Origin: Kribbella pratensis
Lineage (GTDB): Bacteria; Actinomycetota; Actinomycetes; Propionibacteriales; Kribbellaceae
Assembly (NCBI RefSeq): GCF_004365355.1
Contig: NZ_SODP01000002.1
Location: forward strand, 1,545,838 to 1,609,837
Direction of reading: 5' to 3'
DNA length: 64,000 bases
How positions within the stretch are numbered: the first letter of the stretch is position 1; each line of letters starts with the position of its first letter. The translations under genes and the position numbers were made by a program. This document shows, one piece after another, positions 16,998 to 25,173 of this stretch. Under the pieces are notes generated by a model that saw only the letters and a list, made by a program, of their open reading frames with translations, was not told the origin of the DNA and searched no databases.

Positions 16998-18046
16998 TGA
17001 GCACCATCGACATCGGCGGTGTGCCGGTCGGACCGGATCATCAGCCGTTCGTCATTGCCGAGATGTCCGGGAACCACAACGGGGACCTGGCGCGGGCGCT
17101 CGACATCGTCCGGGCGGTCGCGGAGTCCGGCGCGCAGGCGCTGAAGCTACAGACGTACACCGCGGACACGATGACGCTCGACCTCGACCTGCCGGCGTTC
17201 CGGCTGCCGGTCGAACACGAGCTGTGGAGCGAGGCGCGGCTGTACGACCTGTACGAGGAGGCGCACACCCCGTGGGCCTGGCACGAGCCGATCTTCGAGC
17301 TGGCGACGTCGCTCGGGCTCGTCGCGTTCTCGTCCGCGTTCGACCAGACCGCGATCGACTTCCTCGAGAAGCTGAACGTCCCGGCGTACAAGGTCGCGTC
17401 GAACGAGATCGGTGACCTGCCGCTGGTCCGCGGGATGGCGGAGACCGGGAAGCCGATCATCATCTCGACCGGCTCCGCGACACTCACCGACATCGACGCC
17501 GCGGTCCGGGCGGCGCGTTCGACCGGCAACGAGCAGATCATCGTGCTGTCGTGTACGGCGAGTTATCCCGCCCCGCCGGAGCAGTCGAACCTGCGCGGCA
17601 TCCCGGTCCTGCGCGACGCCCTCGGCGTACAGGTCGGCCTGTCGGACCACACGATGGGCATCGGCGCGGCGGTGGCTGCCGTGGCGCTCGGCGCGACGGT
17701 GATCGAGAAGCACGTGACGCTGAAGCGGGTCGACGGTGGTGTCGACTCCGCGTTCTCGCTCGAACCGTGGGAGCTGGAGCTCCTCGTCGAGAGCACCCGC
17801 GTCGCCCAGCTCTCCCTGGGCAAACCGGTCATCGGCCCCAAGCAGGCCGAAGAGAACGTCCTCCGCTTCCGCCGCTCCCTCTACGTCACCCGCGACGTCC
17901 AAGCAGGCGACCCCATCACCCCCGAAAACGTCCGCTCCATCCGCCCGGCCGGCGGTCTCGCCCCCGACGCCTACTCGCAGGTCGAGGGCCGCCCGTTCCG
18001 CGTGGCCGCCGAGGCCGGCACTCCCCTAACCTGGGACCTGCTCTAG
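16997..18046 (+). CDS. pseI: Pseudaminic acid synthase
   Basis: This is a 349-residue NeuB-family enzyme. It condenses 2,4-diacetamido-2,4,6-trideoxy-L-altrose with phosphoenolpyruvate to form pseudaminic acid. The N-terminal TIM barrel shows FVIAEMSGNHNG, ALKLQTYTADTMT, KVASNEIGDLPL, the VGLSDHTMGIGAA segment, and EKHVTLKRVDGGVDSAFSLEP, where the DGGVDSAFS form is typical of PseI rather than NeuB. A C-terminal SAF (antifreeze-like) domain covers about 290-349. The ATG at 16997 is chosen over a long shadow extension because it overlaps the pseH stop. The last 4 nt overlap the convergent lipoprotein gene. Confidence 0.92.
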   Translation: MSTIDIGGVPVGPDHQPFVIAEMSGNHNGDLARALDIVRAVAESGAQALKLQTYTADTMTLDLDLPAFRLPVEHELWSEARLYDLYEEAHTPWAWHEPIFELATSLGLVAFSSAFDQTAIDFLEKLNVPAYKVASNEIGDLPLVRGMAETGKPIIISTGSATLTDIDAAVRAARSTGNEQIIVLSCTASYPAPPEQSNLRGIPVLRDALGVQVGLSDHTMGIGAAVAAVALGATVIEKHVTLKRVDGGVDSAFSLEPWELELLVESTRVAQLSLGKPVIGPKQAEENVLRFRRSLYVTRDVQAGDPITPENVRSIRPAGGLAPDAYSQVEGRPFRVAAEAGTPLTWDLL

Positions 18047-18876
18047 CCCTTCAACGCGGCGGCCAGCCGATCACGAGTGACCCGGGCGAACGCGAAGAAC
18101 GTGGCATCGGTCGCGGCATTTCCCGTCATCCGGACCTCCACGACGTAGGTCGGAGTCCGGTAGTACAGCTTTCGCTCGACGGAGCGGACGTCGGCGACCC
18201 GATAGCTGGTCACGACGTACCGCGCGCGGACGCCGAACCCGGGCACCGGACGCTCGACCATCGAGGCCCGGTCATGGCCGTCGAGCTGAATGTGCGCGCA
18301 CTCGGCCGGGGTGGGCAGGCGCTGGTCGAGCAGCCGGTCACCGAGCGCGCCGGGGAGCTCGACGACGCTTGCGAACACCTGCGGACCGGTCAGGAACGGC
18401 CCCATGGGCGCACCGCCGTCCGTCAGCGCCGACGGCGTACCCGGTGCGACGAAGTCGCCCTTGATCCCCGGCGTCCCGTCGAACTGGATGAACTTCCGGC
18501 ACAGCTCCGGCGAAACCTGTCCGGGCGGCAGTGGGTCGACCGCGGACCTCGCCGTTGCGAGCGGCGGGAAGATCGCGCCGAACTTCTCGAGCTTCGCCTT
18601 CCCGTAGATCGACGGAAGGGCCGCCTCCAGCTGAGCAGTCCGGTACCGGAACCTCGCCGGCGGCGCGGGCGTGACCGACGTCCGTGGGAGCTCGGTCCAG
18701 TTCGGCGACGGCACTGGAGTCGTCGAGGGAGTTGCCGAGGGCACGGATGCCGCGTCGCCGGGCGGACGCGCTCCGGCCGCCGGCGGTTCGGCGGCTCCGC
18801 ACCCGGCGAGCACCAGCAACAGGCACCCGGCCGCAGCCACCCAGCGGACCACCGAAGCCCCTTTCCTTGCGATCAT
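18043..18876 (-). CDS. Putative lipoprotein of unknown function
   Basis: This 277-residue protein has a lipoprotein signal peptide with lipobox LAGC (cysteine at about residue 26), then a Pro/Ser/Thr-rich linker to about residue 65 and a globular domain with several conserved-looking Cys (LCRKF, ECAHI). It is probably anchored on the outer face of the membrane. I do not recognise the family; sensor or PknH-like extracellular domains have comparable size. It lies between the pseHI pair and the nucleotidyltransferase-methyltransferase gene, and is transcribed divergently from the latter. Confidence 0.75.
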   Translation of the reverse strand: MIARKGASVVRWVAAAGCLLLVLAGCGAAEPPAAGARPPGDAASVPSATPSTTPVPSPNWTELPRTSVTPAPPARFRYRTAQLEAALPSIYGKAKLEKFGAIFPPLATARSAVDPLPPGQVSPELCRKFIQFDGTPGIKGDFVAPGTPSALTDGGAPMGPFLTGPQVFASVVELPGALGDRLLDQRLPTPAECAHIQLDGHDRASMVERPVPGFGVRARYVVTSYRVADVRSVERKLYYRTPTYVVEVRMTGNAATDATFFAFARVTRDRLAAALKG

Positions 18877-18917
18877 GTCGTCGTGTCCGACGCATGCTAC
18901 GCACGGAAGGGTCCGGC

Positions 18918-20408
18918 GTGACCGAGTACTTGTTGTTTCCTGGGCGGCATCATGTGTTGACGCGGTTCCAGGGGGAGTTCCTGCGGCGGTTCGCGGGGAG
19001 GACCGTGGTGTGGGCGGTGACTTCGGCCAATCACTCGACCACCAAGCGGAATCCGGTGGGGTTCGATCGGCGGGAGGCTGCGATCGAGCGGTTCAGTGTG
19101 GGGACGGGGATTCGGTCGTTGGTGGTGGGGGTGGTGGATACGCCGCCGACGGATGAGTTCGCCGAGGTCACGGTGAAGGCGATCGAGGCCGGGACCGACG
19201 ACCTGATGCGGTTGACGCCGGACAACACCGTGGTCGCCTGCTCGACGCCTGAGGTGAGCAAGTTGTACGAGCAGCTCGGATACCAGGTGATCGGAGTCGA
19301 ACCCGAGGGTACGGCGCGGCCGTGGGACGTGCTGCTGATGATTGCGGCGGGCAACGAGCAGTGGAAGGAGCTGGCGCATCCGGCGACCGTGGACGTGTTC
19401 GAACGGTACGCTCTGGACGCGCACGTAGCGCGCTGCGTGAACGACCCGGTCGTCGGTGACGACGGCGGCCTGACGACCACGCGCGACTACAAGACGTACG
19501 CCGACGCCTTCGAGACCGCCGCCGACCGGAAATGGCAACAGATCAAGGACTTCGTGCGCCCGGGCCGGATCCTCGACATCGGCTGCGCGACCGGCGCGAC
19601 CCTGCAACTGATCGATGCGGACCCGCGCTTCCACGAGTCGGACCTGATCGGGGTCGAGGTCGCCCGGCATTTGTACGCCGAATGCGTACACAAGAAGGAG
19701 CAAGGCCTCTTCACGAACCCGAACGTCTACTTCTACCAACGCAACATGCTCGGCTCGGCCGTCTTCCCGCCGCGGTCGATCGACACCACGCTGACGCTCG
19801 CGCTCACCCACGAGATCTGGTCGTACGCCGACGGTTCGCGCCCCGGCACCGTCCAGCGCTTCGCCGACGCGCTCTTCGCACACACCGCACCACACGGCGT
19901 CTGGATCAACTCCGACGTCTGCGGCCCCGATGAGCCCGATCGCCCGGTCGTGCTGCAACTCGACGACAGCGACGGGGCGAACCCGGCCGAGGTCACCGAA
20001 CTCGAAGTGCTCGACGACCCAGCGGCGTACATCACCAAGCTCTCCACTCGCGCACGGTTCTTCCAGTTCGCGCACGACTTCCGGCGCAACGCGAAAGTCC
20101 CGTTCACGTTCGACCTCACCGGCGACAGGATCACGCTCCGGCTGGCCGACGCGATGGACTTCCTGACCCGCAAGGACTACGTCGACAACTGGCTGAGCGA
20201 GACGCACGAACAGTTCTGCGGCCTGAACTTCGCCGGCTGGTCCGCGGTCGCCGAACGCGCCGGCTTCACCATCGACCCGGCCTCGAACGCGTGGCGCAAC
20301 GACTGGGTCATCGACAACCGCATCGCCCCGGTCGCCTCCATCACCACCCCCGACGGTGACCCCGTCGACTGGCCGGTCACCCACCAGCTCCTCATCGCCC
20401 GCCGCTAA
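18918..20408 (+). CDS. Fusion of a NadM-like nucleotidyltransferase domain and a SAM-dependent methyltransferase
   Basis: This is a 496-residue two-domain protein. Residues 1 to about 170 look like an NMN/cytidylyl-transferase Rossmann fold: LLFPGRHHVLTRFQGEF occupies the (H/T)xGH position, and SANHSTTKRNPVGFDRREA resembles the NadM segment contacting the nucleotide. Residues about 205-496 form a class I methyltransferase with RILDIGCATGATLQL (motif I). The GTG at 18918 is chosen for the ggaagg RBS 7 nt upstream; an ATG at 18894 would include that RBS. Lying among pseudaminic acid and glycosyltransferase genes, it may make an activated methylated building block. The actual reaction is unknown. 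Confidence 0.75.
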   Translation: MTEYLLFPGRHHVLTRFQGEFLRRFAGRTVVWAVTSANHSTTKRNPVGFDRREAAIERFSVGTGIRSLVVGVVDTPPTDEFAEVTVKAIEAGTDDLMRLTPDNTVVACSTPEVSKLYEQLGYQVIGVEPEGTARPWDVLLMIAAGNEQWKELAHPATVDVFERYALDAHVARCVNDPVVGDDGGLTTTRDYKTYADAFETAADRKWQQIKDFVRPGRILDIGCATGATLQLIDADPRFHESDLIGVEVARHLYAECVHKKEQGLFTNPNVYFYQRNMLGSAVFPPRSIDTTLTLALTHEIWSYADGSRPGTVQRFADALFAHTAPHGVWINSDVCGPDEPDRPVVLQLDDSDGANPAEVTELEVLDDPAAYITKLSTRARFFQFAHDFRRNAKVPFTFDLTGDRITLRLADAMDFLTRKDYVDNWLSETHEQFCGLNFAGWSAVAERAGFTIDPASNAWRNDWVIDNRIAPVASITTPDGDPVDWPVTHQLLIARR

Positions 20409-20415
20409 CCCCGTG

Positions 20416-20508
20416 CAGTTTGGTGGGTATGCCCACGAGAAGGTGGGTTGGCCAACCGGAATCCGGTGGGCCAACCCACAGTTTGGTGGGCATACCCACC
20501 AAACTGCG
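20416..20508. repeat. Nested inverted repeat / bidirectional terminator between convergent genes
   Basis: A perfect 22-bp inverted repeat (arms 20416-20437 and 20487-20508) encloses a second dyad, gtgggttggcc (20444-20454) with ggccaacccac (20470-20480). The right part also folds alone, cagtttggtggg with cccaccaaactg (20480-20507, cata loop). It sits exactly between two convergent genes and can form alternative hairpins in both transcripts. A REP-like palindromic repeat or a bidirectional terminator are both plausible. Confidence 0.75.
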
Positions 20509-20520
20509 CGCTTCGGCAGC

Positions 20521-22668
20521 CTAGGTGGCCTCGAGGTGGAGGGTGCCGGCCAGCGGGCGTACGGCGTACGTGTGGCGGGCGCGGGTGATGGTCAGCGGCA
20601 GCCGGCTCGACAAGAACGGTTCGCACTGCACCGCGTGCGACGTACCGTCCGGCGCCGTCGCGAAGAGGATCCAGTCGGCCGGCTCCAGCGCCGCCATCTC
20701 GACGACTGCCGCCCAACCGTCGTCGGACACGGTACGACGGCACGCAACGTCCACGTAGTCGTCGGAGTCGGGCAGATACCGTCGCCAGCTGAAGTCGACG
20801 TCACCCCAGTCAGGGCCCCGCACGACCAACATGTTGCCAGCAGCAACTGCTGCGGTGGCGGTCATCCGGATCGGGGATTCGTGCAGGTTCACGTACCCGC
20901 CGGTCGACCGGGTCAGCATCACCACGCGGCCGCCCTCGGCGTGTGAGACCAGCCGGTCGCCCGCGGTCCACAGCAGCACCTGCTCGCGGCCTTCCGGACC
21001 ACGCATCCGGAACGCCCGCGTCGTGCGCTGACTGAACGGATCGTCCGGGTTGATCTCCTCGAGCATCGGCCGGATCGGCAGCCGCGCAGTGAAGTCGCGA
21101 CCATGGACCTCGAGCGGCAGCTCCTCCTCGCCGCCAGACAACGGCCGGCTGACGAACAACGACGGCTCGTCGAACGCCGACCGTCCGTGCAGCACGAGCG
21201 CATCGGGCGTCTGCTCGACCGACGTCAGTCGGCACGGATCCGCCAACCGCCGTACGGCGAAGGCGCCTTCCTTACCCGGACCTGGCTGAATCCAGCTCGT
21301 GCCGTCGATCCACATCCCTGGCGGCCATCCCGGGCTGCCGGCCTTCTGACCGCGCAGCAGGTCCCGGCGGCGGATCCCGCCGACACGCATCCGTACGTCG
21401 AAATGCGACGGGCCTGCCGGGCACTTGGCGAGCAGTTCCTGGCTGACCCGGACCTCGAACCCGACGAGGCTCTCCTCGCCCCGAAGGTCGGTCGCCGGCA
21501 ACCGCCGTACTGGAAGTCGATAGTTCCGGCCCGCGATGACGAGACCGACCCGGAGGCTCGACGGCTTGGACTGCAGGTGGCGGATCTCGGCGGTGCCGCG
21601 TACGGACAGCTCGCCGTCGATCCAGCTCACCTCCCGGATGCTCGTCGCGAGCGTGAAGTCGGTCTTGGACAGCGGCAGGTGTTCCTTCACCGCGTCCGGG
21701 TCCAGGGCGACCAGGCGCAGCAGTTCGACGTCGCCCGCACGGACAGCGTCGAACTGGAGCTGGGCGACCCGCGACGCCGTCTCGAGTACGGCGTCATCCA
21801 GCCGGCCGAGGAGTTCGCTCGTCAGCTCGACGAGATGCTGCTCCTCCTCCGGCGGGACCGTGCCGAACGCGGACAAGATCGAGTGCAGGTCGATCTGACG
21901 GAAATGCGCGTGCACCCGGTGCCGGATCTCCGGCAGCGCGTCCTCGATCTCGTCCAGCACGAGGCCCGCCGAGACGACGCGGTCGCGGATGTTCGCGAGC
22001 TGGAACTTCTGCTGGGTGATCGAGTCACCCGACTCGCGTTCGCGCCAGAAGTACACCGGCGCCGCGATCGTGTCGACGGTGACCGCGTCGAGGTGCGCCT
22101 TGAGGGTGACCGGGTAGTCCTCGTACCGGATCGCCGGGAAGCGGTACCCGTACTCGTCCCAGAACGACCGCCGGTAGACCTTGTTCCACACCATCCGGTC
22201 GAGCACGAGCTGCGGCGTCTCGGAGATGTGTGTCGCGAACCGGTCCTCGGTGAACGTCTGCCCGTGCAGCCAAGACGGCCGTACGCCGTAGCTGTTGTTG
22301 AACCGTCGCGCATTGCCGCCGGCGAAGTCCGAACCGGTCCGGTCAAGCGCCTTGATCAGCAACCCGAAGCCGTGGCGGGTGACCAGATCGTCGCTGTCGA
22401 CGAACGTGAGGTACTCCCCCGTCGCGTGCTCGATCCCGGTGTTGCGGGCCGGGCCGAGCCCGGCGTTGTCCTGCTCGACGATCCGGAACCGCGAGTCGCG
22501 GGCGCACATCTCCTTCGCGATGACGGCGCTGTCGTCCGGCGAGCCGTCATCGACCAGGATCGCCTCGAAGTCGCCCCAGGTCTGTCGCGCGATCGAGTCC
22601 AGGCAGTCCCCGATGTATGCACCGACGTTGTAGAACGGCACCACCACACTCAGGCGCGGACTGCTCAT
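20521..22668 (-). CDS. Large GT2-family glycosyltransferase (715 aa)
   Basis: The N-terminal GT-A domain (about 1-240) starts LSVVVPFYNVGAYIGDCLDS and has ILVDDGSPDDS and the FVDSDD divalent-metal motif, typical of GT2 enzymes using nucleotide-activated sugars at the cytoplasmic membrane face. The remaining 470 residues hold a helical linker and a beta-rich region (WIDGELSVRGTAEIRHL) of the kind found in actinomycete GT2/TagF bifunctional proteins, but no Glyphos_transf signature. It is paralogous to the 763-aa protein at 25173-27464. It is the last gene of a four-gene minus-strand operon; its ATG overlaps the upstream stop as ATGA. Confidence 0.88.
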   Translation of the reverse strand: MSSPRLSVVVPFYNVGAYIGDCLDSIARQTWGDFEAILVDDGSPDDSAVIAKEMCARDSRFRIVEQDNAGLGPARNTGIEHATGEYLTFVDSDDLVTRHGFGLLIKALDRTGSDFAGGNARRFNNSYGVRPSWLHGQTFTEDRFATHISETPQLVLDRMVWNKVYRRSFWDEYGYRFPAIRYEDYPVTLKAHLDAVTVDTIAAPVYFWRERESGDSITQQKFQLANIRDRVVSAGLVLDEIEDALPEIRHRVHAHFRQIDLHSILSAFGTVPPEEEQHLVELTSELLGRLDDAVLETASRVAQLQFDAVRAGDVELLRLVALDPDAVKEHLPLSKTDFTLATSIREVSWIDGELSVRGTAEIRHLQSKPSSLRVGLVIAGRNYRLPVRRLPATDLRGEESLVGFEVRVSQELLAKCPAGPSHFDVRMRVGGIRRRDLLRGQKAGSPGWPPGMWIDGTSWIQPGPGKEGAFAVRRLADPCRLTSVEQTPDALVLHGRSAFDEPSLFVSRPLSGGEEELPLEVHGRDFTARLPIRPMLEEINPDDPFSQRTTRAFRMRGPEGREQVLLWTAGDRLVSHAEGGRVVMLTRSTGGYVNLHESPIRMTATAAVAAGNMLVVRGPDWGDVDFSWRRYLPDSDDYVDVACRRTVSDDGWAAVVEMAALEPADWILFATAPDGTSHAVQCEPFLSSRLPLTITRARHTYAVRPLAGTLHLEAT

Positions 22669-24356
22669 CGCTTCCGGATCCGGCGGGCGACCTTGCGGGC
22701 AACGGTCTTGGGCTTGCGGACCTGTGCTGCGTGGAAGATCACCCGCGAGACGGCGTACGTCCGGGAACCGCGGATGCGCTCATGGGCGGTGGTGAGCCGC
22801 TGCAACTGGCCGCGGAGCTCGCGGATGCGGTTCTCGCGCGTCTTCATCGCCTTGTTGCGGAAGCCGAGTGTCCGCTCGAGTCCGTACACGTGCCCCTTGA
22901 GCTCGAACAACTCCTTCTTGGCTTCCTCGGCGGCGGCCAGAGCCGTGCGTACGTCGACCGTGCCCTTGCGGGTCTCGAGGACCAGGTCCAGCGCCGCCGC
23001 CAACTCCTTGCCGCGAGCAACTTGTTGCGCGGTCGCCGGTGGGGTGTCCGGCGAGGTTGCCGGAAGCTGTTCCGGCGGCTCGATCCCGGACATCCCGAGC
23101 CACGCAGACACCAGGTCGTCGCCGACCATCCACGGCGGCCACGGGTGCCGCCGGTGCTGCCCCAGGAGGCGATCCTGGAACCGCACCCACGCGGCCGTCA
23201 GCAGATCGTCCTTGTCCACACACTCCTGGGCCACCCACGGCGAGACGCCGTACGCGAAGGATTCGCCGTCGAAGATGATGTCGTCCCACCGCACGATCAC
23301 GCGAGACGCGGTCACCCACTCGCCAAGGTCGGCAGCCAACTTGCGGAAGGCGGGCACGTCCTCGGCTGCCGCGAGGCGGAACAACACGGTCTCTACCGAG
23401 ACACCTGAGGGAACGGTGGTCGGGACGACGGACGGGTCGAAGGACAGCGCCTCCGTGGGACGCGCCTCGACATCGGACTCGGCGGCGCCTGGACCGATGG
23501 TCGTTGTGGTGTCCCAGCCGGTCAGGTTCTGGTCGGCGGTCAGGACAGCCTGAGCTGTCTGCGCATACAGATCGTGCGACGGCTGGGCCCCGGAGATCGC
23601 CAGCCAGCCGGTGGGCACCGACGCCAGCAGGCCCGCCCGCGCGGCCGTGTCGACCCCCTCGTGCGGTGGGGACAGGAGCGGTACGTCGATGGCCTCGAGC
23701 GCTCCGATCGCCAGCCGGGTGGGCAGCTCGCCGGGGCGGGCGCCTGCGGCCACGTCGGCGCGAACGAAGGTGCGCGACGCGAAGTCGGCGTACACCTCGG
23801 CTCGCCACGGCAGCGCGGCCTTCAGCTGGTCGACAGAGACCGGGCGGGTGGGGTCGTCGTGGAGCGGGCGCCACTCGTCGTCGCCGTGGCGCTCGTGCGC
23901 GGGCCGGCTGTCCAGCAGGTTCAGGAGTGAGAACTCGTTCTCCAGCGCGAGCACGACGACTGCGTCCGGCGTCGCGAGCCGGGACAACGCGGCGAGCCGC
24001 TCCGTCCACGACAGGTCGGTGCTGTCGTAGCCGAGCACGCGGTCAAGCCCGTCGGTCGCGATGATGACGTCGTACGGCTCGCCCTCCAGCCCGTCCAGCG
24101 CGCCCGCGATCACCTGCAGGCACGGCCCGAAGTCCTCGCCGAGCTGCTGAGCGTCGGCGACCGAGCGGACCAGGATCGTCACGTCGGCGGAGTGCGCCAG
24201 GACGGACTCGATCTGCTGCGGCGCGTGCGGCCCGAGGATCAGCGTCCGGCGGTTGGCCGGGACGACGTCGGTCAGCAGCGCCGCCAGCGCCGGCCGCGGC
24301 GTCGTGTGATCGGTCCACGGCTGCATCTCCCCGCGAACCACCTGGACCTCAGACAC
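22665..24356 (-). CDS. Degenerate class I methyltransferase-like protein with C-terminal coiled coil
   Basis: The protein has 563 residues. The N-terminal domain (about 20-230) has a Rossmann-like pattern (RTLILGPHAPQQIESVL, YDVIIATDGLDRVLG, AVVVLALENEFSLLNLLD), but motif I lacks the normal GxGxG, reading GPHA instead. The C-terminus (about 440-563) contains a heptad-like helical stretch and ends in a basic tail (ARKVARRIRKR). It is a paralogue of the protein at 33842-35257. The GTG at 24356 overlaps the upstream stop by 8 nt. Both paralogues sit beside an 'HGW' protein. I infer a scaffold or enzyme of glycan assembly; no defined function. Confidence 0.7.
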   Translation of the reverse strand: MSEVQVVRGEMQPWTDHTTPRPALAALLTDVVPANRRTLILGPHAPQQIESVLAHSADVTILVRSVADAQQLGEDFGPCLQVIAGALDGLEGEPYDVIIATDGLDRVLGYDSTDLSWTERLAALSRLATPDAVVVLALENEFSLLNLLDSRPAHERHGDDEWRPLHDDPTRPVSVDQLKAALPWRAEVYADFASRTFVRADVAAGARPGELPTRLAIGALEAIDVPLLSPPHEGVDTAARAGLLASVPTGWLAISGAQPSHDLYAQTAQAVLTADQNLTGWDTTTTIGPGAAESDVEARPTEALSFDPSVVPTTVPSGVSVETVLFRLAAAEDVPAFRKLAADLGEWVTASRVIVRWDDIIFDGESFAYGVSPWVAQECVDKDDLLTAAWVRFQDRLLGQHRRHPWPPWMVGDDLVSAWLGMSGIEPPEQLPATSPDTPPATAQQVARGKELAAALDLVLETRKGTVDVRTALAAAEEAKKELFELKGHVYGLERTLGFRNKAMKTRENRIRELRGQLQRLTTAHERIRGSRTYAVSRVIFHAAQVRKPKTVARKVARRIRKR

Positions 24357-25173
24357 GCTCTCTCCAATCGAACAGACTCCGCAGTTCTGCGGGCGGCATC
24401 ATCCAGGGCTTCCCGAGCTCGAGGTCGGTGGTGGCACGCGAGGCCTCGAGGTCGATCGACTTGCCGAGCATCTCGGGCCACAGCCGCTCGATCCGGCTCT
24501 GCCCGCCGAACAACGGGTTCTCGCCTTCCATCTCCATCGGATCGCCGTACACCGCCGGTTCGCAGCCGGCCGCGATACCGTAGAAGATCGCGGTCGACAG
24601 CCGGTTGGCCGCGACCCGCTTGTGCTTGCGCAGCTCGGCGAGCTGCTTGAACAGGAAGCGCCGATCGGTCCCCTCGTAGGAGAACCCGCGCCGCCCGAAC
24701 GACACCACGCGGAACCCGGCGTCCTCGTAGAACCCGCGCACCTCGGGCCGGTCGTACTCCGTGTAGTACAGGCTGAACGTCACCGGGCCGGGCTCGGTCT
24801 CGCGGATCTCGTCGATCAATCGCCGGTGGTCGCCGTGGATCTTGCCGCCCTCCCATCCGTGGAAGAGGAACCACAGCGTGCCCTCACGCTCCACCGGTTC
24901 GTCCTTCTCCGGCTCGAGCTCCATCAGGTACAGGAACGGCGCACCGATGCTGTGGTAGTTCCGCCGGCCGAGCGCGTGCCCGCGACGCCGCGGCGCATCG
25001 CTCCAGGTGAACCGCCAGGCACCGTCGTAGAACTCGTGCACCGGGTTCCAGCCGCAGCCGATGTTCCAGCCGTGCTGCAGGTAACCCCGGAGCCGCGGTG
25101 GATGGTCGAAGTCGAACCCGGCGTACCGCGACAGGATGTGCGTCTGGCCGTAGTAGTGGTTGTGATGATGCAT
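24349..25173 (-). CDS. Conserved 'HGW' protein of glycan cluster (candidate glycosyltransferase), copy A
   Basis: This 274-residue protein begins MHHHNHYYGQTHILSRYAG and contains YLQHGWNIG, FTWSD followed by RRRGHALGRRNYHSIGAPFLYL, FLFHGWEGG, and a C-terminal AIFYG segment. Conserved His and Arg motifs and alternating beta/alpha segments are reminiscent of GT-B or TagF-like folds, but I cannot name a family. It is clearly homologous to the protein at 35257-36072 across the whole length. The ATG at 25173 overlaps the upstream GT2 stop (TGATG), so upstream in-frame sequence is excluded. It may be a nonulosonate or other glycan transferase; this is an inference. Confidence 0.7.
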   Translation of the reverse strand: MHHHNHYYGQTHILSRYAGFDFDHPPRLRGYLQHGWNIGCGWNPVHEFYDGAWRFTWSDAPRRRGHALGRRNYHSIGAPFLYLMELEPEKDEPVEREGTLWFLFHGWEGGKIHGDHRRLIDEIRETEPGPVTFSLYYTEYDRPEVRGFYEDAGFRVVSFGRRGFSYEGTDRRFLFKQLAELRKHKRVAANRLSTAIFYGIAAGCEPAVYGDPMEMEGENPLFGGQSRIERLWPEMLGKSIDLEASRATTDLELGKPWMMPPAELRSLFDWRERV

